Positions 56,901 to 64,000 of a stretch of DNA of 64,000 nt are shown piece by piece. Source of the stretch: Lepeophtheirus salmonis (taxonomy: Eukaryota > Arthropoda > Copepoda > Siphonostomatoida > Caligidae); contig NC_052134.2 of NCBI RefSeq assembly GCF_016086655.4, forward strand, positions 10,416,001 to 10,480,000. The letters are read 5' to 3'. Both the position numbers and the translations under genes were made by a program. Position 1 is the first letter of the stretch, and the number at the start of each line of letters is the position of its first letter. Below the pieces are notes generated by a model. The model was not told where the DNA came from. It did not search any database and saw only the letters and a list, made by a program, of their open reading frames with translations.

Positions 56901-59900
56901 TAGCTGAGCTCATATACAACTATGGTTTAGGATCAATAATACATTTGCCTAATTTAAATATATGAGAACAATCATTTTTAATACATATCTACTCACTCGA
57001 TATAATTATTAGATGGATAAATGATGATCTAATATTCAGTGTATCTCAAATATCCATCGTTTAACTAGATCATGGATTAAAATATCAAATTCTATTTTCG
57101 TAAGGGGGAGATAAAGATATGTTTGCGTATATCGTAGACCGCCAGATTTGATAATTTATGACATTAACAAGTAAAACAACTTGGAGTAAAATTTGAATTA
57201 CTTTTATTGGATATTACTGTTTGTGTTATGACAAAAATAAGGGGTGAAAAGCTGATTTCTTGTTAAATAGAGGTCGCACCCTGTATATCATATTTATTGA
57301 GAGGTTAATTGGCAATAATGGATATGAACCACATATATACATTGTCGACCAAATCAATTGAAGATGTTGTACGAGTATATTTATCAAAATTTATTTATAA
57401 ATATGTATTATATTATGAATTCTTCTCTTGAATGTTGATAAATTTATAAGTATTATGCAATTAAAACTTTTTTTTTAATATTATAACTGGCATTATAATT
57501 AAATCAAATTCTGTTCATTTCACAAGAAGGCATAAATTGAATACATTTTTTAACATTTTAATGAAAAAAACTACCCCACCAAAAAAAATCTACTCTACTA
57601 TTTCCACAATGATCAATTATGATAATTAATCCCAATCGATTTATTACAATGACTAAAAATCAATATCGATCTAAACATTTAGCAATGAACCAAAATATAT
57701 TGAATTCCTGGTATAACTATTAATCAATGGATTTATTTACATAACCAGGAATAAGTGAAAAAAATGCTAAGGGACATAGACCGTGAATATTCATGACTTT
57801 AATAATTATCGTAGAATAATTTACGTATTTACTAAGTACCATACTAATTATTATTAATTGAATAGTAAGTACATAATATCCAACACGAATACTTGATCGT
57901 ATACAAGAATGGATCTAATAAATTATTAGAAACAAGGAAGGTACAAAACAACATTTAAATTATTTTTTCCTACCTAAGGCACACACATACGATGACTTAT
58001 CATATATTCTTAAAGCTTAATAAGGGTCTCATGAGGGGAGGGGATGAAGGTTACATTCATGTGCTCGTAATATAAATAAATAAGAGAAATTCTATATGAC
58101 ACTTGAGTTAATAAAGAAAATGAGACAGGAGGTAATTGGATCCCTGCGAAAATATAAGAAAGAGTGAGACATAAAACAATCATTACTTTTGATCTGCTAG
58201 TGAAGACTACATACTATAATACCAACTAACCCAGGGACAGAGCATCGCATAATTTCCTCTCTTTAGGTCAGATAACTATTTCCCCATGATTCAAATGGTT
58301 ATAGCCAGACGTTAAAAAAATATGAGGATCGCTCTCCTTTTGTAATTGCTACCTAATATATACCAAATTGTTATTGTGACCACGTTAACATACCAGTAAT
58401 TTAATATTATTTGAATATCTGGTTATGGCTAGAGATACCGTAAGTTAGTTTAACTAATTCCACCACAGCAGAAAAGTAGACAAACAGTGCTTAACTTAAA
58501 TACAATTTCGATCAAATATTATTCACGTAGAAGATGGAGAAAGACAATCACCCAAAAGTAAAGTAACTCATAACGGCGCATTGGTGTAGGCAAGAAGACT
58601 GTGTACCACTTCCCTGAGGGTAATGCTGTCTTGCAACAAGATGGTATCCCTGTATGACACATATCAAAGTGTCCCAGCTCTTTCTTGGGTAACACATGTC
58701 TTTATGGGAAAACACCAGGTGGCCACCATTTTTGTTTGATGTAAACCCACTGGACTACTGTTTAAGGCCTGCTGCACACCTCACCCCGAGGCTCTAGAGT
58801 AGTGGTTGGGAAACAGTGGTAATTTACCCCAAATCGGGTAATTTAGAAAATTTTGGGTGTAGTGGGAGTTGATTTGATATATGGTTTAAACCAAGGTTAA
58901 TAGAAATACATGTATTTCTATTAACCTTGAGGGAAACGAATATGAAAGTTGAAAAAAAAATTGCATCGCGTAGCTGAGGATCTTCAAACTTGAGAAATTG
59001 TGCATGGGACTTAACACAATAAACTTAACTATGCATCACACGTCAATAATGAATAGCAATTATATATATTGTATATGTATTACGCCATGTTACTTGTGTG
59101 TTATTTCCATGCCATAAAGAAGGCATTTTACTTCCTAGAGTTAAATGAAATAAACAAAAAAAAACACCATGGCACCACAAATGTGTCCTCTGTGTTTATT
59201 ATACATTAATTCTGCAAGTAGATTGGTTTGTACTGCAGAGTACTTGAAAGTTTAGTGTAAATCAATTCTAATACAAGTTCTTTTGGGGTAACACTAAAAA
59301 AGTTATCGGGCCTCTGCTCTAGAGTACATCCGTCAATTCAATGTGTGAAGAGATGGAACGTTACAATGGCAAGCAAGACCTCCAGGGCCCATTTGATGCA
59401 AATAGTGGCTATATTGAGTTCTAAGCTATAGATAGTCATCAAATTTTCTTAAATTTTTGAAACATTAGAAGATTCAACTCTTGTAAACCTAATTTTTTTC
59501 GCCTAGATCTTGATTAAGTTTTTGATGAGGAATAGGAAATGGTTGTCGACACTCGGTATATCAAAAAAGTATGCAATTGAAAATCGTAACATTAATTAGA
59601 GGAACAGAGAAAAGAGTTGGGCTATAACCCAAATTCCACTTTAGACAGATATCTTATTTTGGTAAAGCAAGAAATCTAATTATTATTGTAATATAAAAAG
59701 TAGTGCAGAGATGACTTCTTTCTTCCCTCGAACATGATATGTATATGTAGTTAAACTTATTCATGTATTAATCAGGGAAAGCCTAAAAATAAACTATGAA
59801 ATTTAGACATTATAAGAAGGAAGGCCGGAGGAGGATTTATGTTGTCAAAATAACATTAAAAATACAACAAAACAATAATATTTTATTTATACTAGGATCT

Positions 59901-60431
59901 AAGTGCAGTATCAAATTTTGTCTGAATACATTAAATTTATAGAGAAAAACAACAGTATTTGAGTGAACATATAAAATAGTTCATTATTTCATAGGCAACT
60001 CCATGTTAAAATATACTCAAAACAAGTCCCTATAGACCTTTTAACTCTACGAAAAAATACAATTCATTTTGTTAATAAGAGGAACTGGTTTTATGCCCAT
60101 TTCAAGGATACAACTACCACTTAACCCATTGCAAAAAAAAAAAAAACACAATGAAAAGATAACAATGTACGTCATTCAAAACATATTCCGTCTTTATAGT
60201 CGCAGATATTAAACATGCCATTTCCCAAATGAATATGATTGTTAGTATAATATTAATGATTACCTGTTTCTTTTTAGAATACGAGGTTGAGTGTTCAGCA
60301 GTATCGAGGACAGAGGTTTGTCGCACAGGAAGAGGCACTGTTGTGGATTTATAGGGGCTCTCCGTACGAGGAACATTCTTATACAAGTCCTTTTTTGTTC
60401 CTTTAGAGTCTGAATTCGAGGGAATATCCAT
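46783..60431 (-). CDS. sugar-porter family MFS transporter, complete, four coding exons
   Basis: Join on the - strand: 60264-60431, 48293-48440, 48055-48220, 46783-47992, giving 563 residues. This is a twelve-helix facilitator of the sugar-porter family, the group that holds the arthropod trehalose/hexose carriers (Tret1-like). Residues 1-56 are a hydrophilic Lys/Ser/Thr-rich cytosolic tail; helix 1 begins at about 57. Family marks: GRKKTLL after helix 2 (about 128-134), PESPHWL after helix 6 (238-244), and PETKGVPFEEI after helix 12 (from 523). The usual QQxSGxN of helix 7 is replaced by FSAQN (about 312-316), so substrate may differ. A long outer loop between helices 9 and 10 (about 384-434) has three N-glycosylation sequons. 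Phases match at all junctions and introns are GT-AG. Substrate is unknown. Confidence 0.92.
48055..48220 (-). CDS. transporter exon 3: helices 2-3 and GRKKTLL loop
   Basis: 166 nt between acceptor ATTACAG and donor GTATGA. It encodes SLLPLGCFFGGLMSIYV (helix 2), the MEKLGRKKTLL cytosolic loop typical of MFS sugar porters, helix 3, and NMQMICTGR. The last codon is split (AG + A, Arg). The intron to the last exon is 62 bp. Confidence 0.94.
48293..48440 (-). CDS. transporter exon 2: helix 1 and first outer loop
   Basis: 148 nt, phase 0 in, ending in phase 1 at donor GTGAGT. It encodes TLATGIITLGCLLNGSSIGY (helix 1) and an outer loop with the sequon NGT, up to QQDISWI, which matches the SWI..S..PLG junction before helix 2 in this family. 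The acceptor is CTTTTAG. The intron to exon 3 is only 72 bp. Confidence 0.92.
49164..49557 (-). mobile_element. R2 MITE-like element
   Basis: Left end ATTGTGTCGGACCTTATTTA, right end (rc) GTTGTGTTGGACCTTGTTTA. It has ACGGTCAGTCCGGTCCCACT and CACATGACGTCACTGAGGGG, which are the inverse of the right part of the 30421 element. An R4 piece lies inside it. It is in the first intron of the transporter. Confidence 0.7.
49290..49475 (-). repeat. R4 fragment nested in R2
   Basis: Core words, then GGAGGGGGCTGCAGTCCC and CCCTGTAGACGCCCCTG, the R4 G/C-rich block and outer end. The left end is unclear. Confidence 0.6.
50170..50740 (-). repeat. R2-related repeat segments
   Basis: 50190-50300 is the inverse of 31210-31330 (TTTCCGTTTGGAAATCAT; GGCCCAACTTCGCTTTGGAC). 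50620-50740 carries GAGTCCTTATTTAGGACTGA and CAGTTCGGTCCATGAT like the 40195 copy. The 88-codon open frame at 50308-50574 falls within this repeat and I do not treat it as a gene. Confidence 0.6.
50840..51090 (+). repeat. R1 repeat copy
   Basis: ACCCTGATTGAACATTCCTG, GAGGATTGGTTGCGAAGTTA, TTGGACTCGGAGTAGAATTG, AGGATCGACATCGGATTAAT and AATTGTCAGAGTTTCCATCT, the standard R1 order. Confidence 0.8.
51450..52125 (+). repeat. R1 copy interrupted by an R4 copy
   Basis: 51450-51600 is the R1 5' module (GAGGTGTATAAAATATGTTC, GGAAGCCGGAGCGG). 51600-52040 is R4 core (CACAGCTATTCACAAAA, ending AATCCCGAGGACGCCT). R1 resumes at about 52045 with TAGTCCTTGTTGGATTTGGA and GAGGATCGACATTGGAGTC. Confidence 0.7.
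52130..52940 (+). pseudogene. Tc1/mariner transposase relic
   Basis: The + strand reads MNELQSVLITR then KINDDEPSKSMRAIGRDRKC with SEMLIRKSW (DNA-binding linker), HPNSPDLN-KDLYVWGAVELH (second Asp block, slightly damaged) and SKIIREEFRNLSKK. The first Asp block has been deleted. Many stops. It lies between two R1 copies. Confidence 0.75.
52985..53430 (+). repeat. R1 repeat, longest uninterrupted copy
   Basis: It starts near ATGCATAGAGGTATATAAAA with TAGAAAGTGGGAGCGGG and TAGTTGGTAATCTGAAC. It continues through GACGGAGAGTAACAATGAGG, GTAGAATTGAGGATCGTCAT, CAGCTGATCTAATGAAACC and ends near AAGTGTCAGGATCACC. No open frame, and no tRNA-like A or B box that I can see. Confidence 0.8.
54060..54380 (+). 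repeat. R1 repeat copy
   Basis: ACCCTGATTGAACATCATG, GAAGATTTGTTGCTTATA, TAAGTCCTTGTTGGACTCAG, AGTAGAATTGTGGATAGACA and GATGATCTAATGAATCGTCA. It runs straight into the element starting at 54387. Confidence 0.8.
54387..55161 (+). mobile_element. Tc1-like element with TIRs
   Basis: Left end AAGGTGGTCCAGATAAATGG and right end (rc) CAGGATGGTTAAGATAAATT. The + strand starts MKKISRKLEMEQTRRTAICE then FRHAGLTPP (helix-turn-helix), IAKLAKIRNVSKITINRIIN (second helix-turn-helix) and VDL; the C-terminal half is deleted apart from GRPGLPKLPVPSGTINN. The - strand open frame 54716-54967 is a shadow. Confidence 0.75.
55170..56080. other. intron DNA, no gene seen
   Basis: AT-rich. A weak R1-like phrase (AGGATTTCTTGTGGAGTTAT) is near 55363. 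No coding. Confidence 0.45.
56150..56245 (-). pseudogene. family E transposase N-terminal scrap
   Basis: The - strand reads MSTMYEKRFDIAAILHAGLS then KAIEDQTEASRN, the counterpart of the family E start at 26991. Only about 35 codons remain. Confidence 0.55.
56690..57093 (+). repeat. R3 repeat, arm 1 of a long inverted pair
   Basis: About 400 bp that recur in reverse complement at 62141-62548, with long near-identical runs, for example CCTACAGATTATAT then AAAACTTAACTAGT, GAAATAGTTAGTATCTACTG, and ATCCATCGTTTAACTAGATC. No open frame and no evident own TIR. Confidence 0.9.
57094..58550. other. intron DNA, no gene seen
   Basis: Very AT-rich intron sequence of the transporter. No coding, transposase or repeat family recognised. 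Confidence 0.45.
58560..58791 (+). pseudogene. Tc1/mariner transposase relic, 5' half of a split copy
   Basis: The + strand (frames shifting) reads LQQDGIPV (QQDGAPxHTS block), HVFMGKHQVATIF and DVNPLDYCL-like coding (the usual SPDLNPLDY), then HPEALE. It is interrupted exactly there by the 517 bp element 58800-59316. Its continuation is at 59325. Confidence 0.7.
58800..59316. mobile_element. hAT-like non-autonomous element with 8 bp target duplication
   Basis: It is flanked by exact CTCTAGAG at 58792-58799 and 59317-59324. Its left end is TAGTGGTTGGGAAAC and its right end (rc) CAGAGGCCCGATAAC, short imperfect TIRs of the YAGnGG type. An 8 bp duplication and such ends are typical of hAT elements. 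It encodes no transposase. A 38 bp perfect palindrome lies inside. Removing the insert rejoins the host relic frame as HPEALE-YIRQFNV. Confidence 0.88.
58892..58929. repeat. 38 bp perfect palindrome
   Basis: AAGGTTAATAGAAATACA is followed at once by its exact reverse complement, with one further C/G pair outside. The half-site is the TIR sequence of the MITE at 37546-37830, so this is probably two such ends joined head to head. Confidence 0.95.
59317..59424 (+). pseudogene. Tc1/mariner transposase relic, 3' end of the split copy
   Basis: It continues the relic of 58560-58791 after the hAT-like insert: EYIRQFNV, then in neighbouring frames EEMERYNGKQDLQGPFDANS and GYIEF, the typical transposase C-terminus. 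Confidence 0.65.
59430..60263. other. 5' end of transporter intron 1, no gene seen
   Basis: AT-rich intron between the split relic and exon 1. No further feature. Confidence 0.45.
60264..60431 (-). CDS. transporter exon 1: start codon and N-terminal tail
   Basis: 56 codons, MDIPSNSDSKGTKKDLYK through to STSYSKKKQ, then donor GTAATC in phase 0. The ATG is the first after an in-frame TAA at 60474-60476 and sits in a good context (A at -3, G at +4). Joining to 48440 gives SKKKQ-TLATGIITLG, the usual basic stretch running into helix 1. It is linked to the rest by phase and by sense, not by transcript evidence; an extra small exon within the 11.8 kb intron cannot be excluded. Confidence 0.8.
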
Positions 60432-62085
60432 GATTTGATTGATTTGAACTCTGCTGTTGTAGATATTATGTAGTTATACGATCCTAATAGTTCTATAATT
60501 AATAGGCACCTAAATCTCCATCCCAAAAATTAGAGTATTGACCACACCACCATAACGAAAGAAAGCCCTTGAGAGCCGCACTAACACACAAACTCCACAA
60601 TTCTTAGGAATAGAGTCTGAATATAACTCGATGCAGGCTATTCCAAATGAGTATTGTTGAATTCTCTATGTAGTATGTACACTACATATGTAACTATGTC
60701 TCACTGCGTGTTTATATGTGAATAGAGCTAGGGGAAAAAATAAAAATGAGGGAAGCTCTGTAGCTGCTGCTAAACGAAGGTATAAAATTCCATTAAAAAA
60801 TATATGTGTAGCCCCTTGTAAGTAGTGAAGGAAGAGAAGTGCGGACGCGCGTGTGTGAAGAATCCAGATCGAGTAGGTATCTTTGTGTTTATGATGACGA
60901 TGAATTATGCAGTACTGTAGAATATTAATATGTACAGTATATTGACTGTATAAATCATAATCACCATCAGTATACCTCCTCAGTGATGAAGGAACTAAAG
61001 AACCTTTTAATCTGTAAAATCTATTATTCAGACCTCTCACCTAAAGCATTTTCCATAGTAATAAGATTTTTCATGTTGCGCATTACTCCTAGCGCCTATA
61101 GCTTCATTTATTGTATATTATGTATACCTATTATCGAGGAATCCCGTAACACGCCCCTTCAATTTAATTATGACAGGTAAAATAGTAAATAAGCAAATAT
61201 GGGGGCATACTAATATCAAATGATATGATGCAATATTCATATTTACTTAATAAAACAGAATACAGGTATTATTTCAAGAGGTTGCGTGATTTCGGGTGAC
61301 ATATCCAAATAAAATATATCTTATCGGAGCCATTATTGTTTTTAAAGAAATGCATCTAATTAATTAATGTTTGCATATGGTAAAGACATGATTAAATATA
61401 ATTTGATTGTCTATTCAATTACCTATGTGAGGCTAATTAAATGCATACCTACTTTAATGTGTAAATATTTGTTAGAGTTGTATCTAATTAAACTCTTTGT
61501 CATACGTAGTTGCTATGAAATGTCAATGGCATCTAGCTTCTACAGAAACAAGTTCATATGGTGTGTAAAATTTGCGATTTCTGATAAAGTTAATACTTGT
61601 ATAAAGAAATTTCACTGTCATCATAAACTGCATCATAATTAGAAGAGACGCCACTATAGGGACTCAAAATGGATAATTTTACAAGAGAAAATGGACAAAT
61701 TTCCAAAAAAAACTTATTGAAACTCTATCAAATGGCTTTATGAATAAAGAAAGGTTCAATACCTATGTTGAATTCTACTTTATACCAATGCTAAACACTG
61801 ATATTTGAATTGAATCAAACTAAATATGTACTAAAAATCCTTCAAAATGGATGGATTTGAACAACTTTTCATTTTATTTTACTCGGTTAGACACGAAAAA
61901 AGTAGGATAATTTGAGAAAAATATCTTATCATTTCCATTTAAGAGTTAACTTTTATCTATAATATGGAAATAAGATTGTGTAACGATATAATAACATTTT
62001 TATTTCTGATATATAATAAAACTAGGAACTAAAGGGGTATATTTTAGAAAGACAATAAGGCGTCCTCCATTTAAATGTCCAATAC
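60432..62085. other. upstream region of the transporter
   Basis: Expected to hold the 5' UTR and promoter, but I cannot place a start site. Open frames here (such as 60666-61040 on the - strand and 61367-61642 on the + strand) show no family similarity and look like chance. Confidence 0.4.
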
Positions 62086-62088
62086 CGA

Positions 62089-62140
62089 GTGGTCCATTCA
62101 AATCTGAGCACTTTGAATTTAAACTTACTCCACTATAGAA
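62089..62140 (+). mobile_element. solo family A transposon end
   Basis: TACCGAGTGGTCCATTCAAA with TCTGAGCACTTTG is the family A left TIR. No transposase follows; the R3 arm starts directly after it. Confidence 0.75.
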
Positions 62141-62548
62141 TTTGATATTTTAATCCATGATCTAGTTAAACGATGGATATTTGAGACACGCTGAATATTA
62201 GATCATCATTTATCCATCTAATAATTATATCGAGTGAGTCGATAAGTATTAAAAAAGATTGTTCTCATATATTTAAATTAGACAAATGTATTATTGATCC
62301 TAAACCATAGCTGAATTCAAGTTCAGCTATTCCGAGTCTGAGTCCAGACTAGAATATTACAGGTCCAAGCTGATAAAATATTAAGAAAGAATATATTTTG
62401 AAATTTAATTTTAATTGCAACCGAGTTATTAAAAAAAAATAACCCTGATATTTAATTAATTAGTTGCTAGTTTTACAGTAGATACTAACTATTTCATTTC
62501 ACTAGTTAAGTTTTACATTTAATATAATCTGTAGGATGTGAAAATACT
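62141..62548 (-). repeat. R3 repeat, arm 2 of a long inverted pair
   Basis: Reverse complement of 56690-57093, apparently about 90 per cent alike by eye, with small indels (for example in the run before GTTGCTAGTTTTACAGTAG). It abuts a solo family A end on its left. Confidence 0.9.
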
Positions 62549-62604
62549 AGAATACAGAAGAGCGTTAATTTCTCAAAAAATATCCAGGTTAAAATTAAAA
62601 CTTA

Positions 62605-62735
62605 AATTAGCTGCGGATTAAAAAAAATAATAATACTATGTGAAATTTATATTTTGAAATTTTTTAATTATTTATCAAGTAAACTCCAAGTAAAAAAAAA
62701 ATATACATATATATATGTCTTGCAGACGTCCTGAA
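62605..62735 (+). repeat. R4 fragment, right end
   Basis: TTAGCTGCGGATTA, core words, TATACATATATATATG and CTTGCAGACGTCCTG form a shortened R4 with its right end. Confidence 0.55.
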
Positions 62736-63064
62736 TTAATATATTGACTTTCCATAGAATATTCACTTATTGTCCTATCTTCATCACAGGTCTATCAATT
62801 AATAATAATTATTATTATTAAAAAAAAAAATCTTCTTAATAAATCCAAAAAGTGTTATTGCAGTTTTAAAAATTGACGATTAAAAAAAAGAGCATCTTTT
62901 CATGATTCTACCATTCTTGTTATATTGTGGGAAATATACACGGTAGGGCAGCAAAACGTGGACTCGAGATATGGATTTAGAAATAAATAAATAATTTTAT
63001 ATTTTCAATAATAGCAAAAAAAAATAATGTTTACAAAACATGTAGACAAATTTTTTGCAAAAAA

Positions 63065-63350
63065 AAAAATCACTCTATATGGCCACGCTCATTATCAATA
63101 GTAGCCTTTACACGTCGTCTGAAGGCTTGCAGGAGTTGATGACAAACTTCTCTGACAAGTTGTCCAATGCAGCCACAATGGAGAACTTCAGTGAGTCTAC
63201 ATTTGGGTGTGAGGTCTTGTTGGTCTCTTTCTCCAAAGTGCCCCATATAGAAATGTCCAGAGGGTTCAAATCTGGTGAGGAAGGGGGACATATCTCTTTG
63301 GACAAGAACCTATCCATGTTGTCTAAAAAAAATTGTCATGTGGGCAAAGT
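63065..63350 (-). pseudogene. Tc1-like transposase C-terminal relic (family D type)
   Basis: The - strand reads DRFLSKEICPPSSPDLNPLD then ISIWGTLEKETNKTSHPNVD and SLKFSIVAALDNLSEKF, a very clear PPSSPDLNPLD block and following region. Only the C-terminal half is kept; the last residues (KATIDNERGHIE) are one frame off. The + strand frame 63055-63417 is antisense. Confidence 0.85.
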
Positions 63351-63354
63351 GTGG

Positions 63355-63615
63355 TCCAGAATAAAAAATTTAATATTTAAAGTGAATGGGTTTGGATGTT
63401 TGAAATTTTTTCCCTAAATAGCCATAGATTTTTGAACTTTTTTTTCCAAAAAGTTAAATATTTGAAATTTAATTTTTCAAGTAAGTTTTCAAAAAATTTA
63501 TTTTTTCAAGTCAGTTTCCAAAAAAATTTATTTTTCAAATTTTTTCACAAATGGATGGTATGGATTTGTGAATTTTTTTTTTCAAATATATAATTCTGCA
63601 GACGCCCTTGTTCCG
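63355..63615 (+). repeat. R4 fragment, core and right end
   Basis: CCATAGATTTTTGAAC, repeated TTTTCCAAAAAGTTAAAT and TTTATTTTTCAAATTTTTTC words, then AATTCTGCAGACGCCCTTG as the right end. It is attached to the transposase relic. Confidence 0.65.
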
Positions 63616-64000
63616 TATATATTTTATTCACTTTATCATGTACGTTTTGTATAGAATTGAATGGATGTGTTATCCAAATTAACTTACAATATTCTTTATA
63701 TAATATCAAAGGAAAATTGGGTAAACATTATTTGATGTCTATGTATGTAGTATAAAAAATAGTATCATTGAAGATATCAGTGAATTTAAGTTAGTTTACA
63801 ATACAAAGGATACATTTATTTATTAAAGAAGAATTGGCTCTGAAATAAATTGAAATTGTGTAGTAAATCATTATTGGATCGGAATTCAGTATTCATAATT
63901 AATTAACAACAATGTTGTTCTCTAAAATGTAGGTTAGGTTACTCCGTCAATCCAAAGGAAGACAATATTTTTTTCCAAGGGCTACCTCTGAAAAATGAAA

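Noticed and set aside
60666..61040. 124-codon open frame on the - strand upstream of the transporter
   Set aside because: No recognisable domain and no splice or start context. Overlapping frames on the other strand are equally open.
63055..63417. 120-codon open frame on the + strand
   Set aside because: It is antisense to a clear transposase C-terminal block (PPSSPDLNPLD) on the - strand.
1..64000. tRNA, rRNA and CRISPR-like arrays
   Set aside because: I looked for T-loop words and for short direct repeats with regular spacers and saw none. The only tandem array is the 93 bp repeat at 8324.

Overview
The window looks like nuclear DNA of an arthropod, most likely a crustacean. It is strongly AT-rich, has spliced genes with very long introns, and is crowded with decayed Tc1/mariner transposons and other repeats. 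A parasitic copepod of the salmon-louse type would fit, but I infer that from overall style and have no marker gene. I see no operons, rRNA, tRNA or CRISPR, and nothing bacterial or viral.

Two real protein genes can be supported, and they converge. (1) On the + strand, four exons (5357-5512, 19716-19839, 36678-36883, 39260-39379) encode the C-terminal part of a synaptotagmin: the end of C2A and all of C2B, with the WHxL C-terminus. A serine replaces the first Asp of the C2A loop-3 D-F-D motif, which is the Syt4/Syt11 hallmark. The upstream exons (membrane anchor and start of C2A) were not found and probably lie before base 1. Introns are about 14.2, 16.8 and 2.4 kb. (2) On the - strand, four exons (60264-60431, 48293-48440, 48055-48220, 46783-47992) give a complete 563-residue sugar-porter family membrane transporter. 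It has an 11.8 kb first intron and two tiny introns of 72 and 62 bp.

Nearly everything else is intron or spacer filled with repeats. I recognise at least six groups of broken Tc1/mariner transposase relics, called A to F here, several with matched terminal inverted repeats (TIRs) and TA targets. There is also a LINE-type endonuclease relic (21784-23300) and four interspersed non-coding families: R1 (about 300-450 bp, unclassified), R2 (GTGTTGTGT-ended, MITE-like), R3 (a 400 bp pair in inverted orientation 5 kb apart) and R4 (CAGGGGCGTCCGCAGG-ended, with an A/T-rich core of repeated motifs of about 40 bp).

Two nested insertions can be read directly. A 517 bp hAT-like element with an exact 8 bp target duplication splits a transposase relic at 58792-59324. 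A Tc element sits in an R1 copy at 28727-29421, and another R1 copy supplies the empty site. I found no clear novel cellular system. The best leads are the R4 and R1 families, the nested insertions, and a miniature R4 copy 49 bp from a synaptotagmin splice donor.
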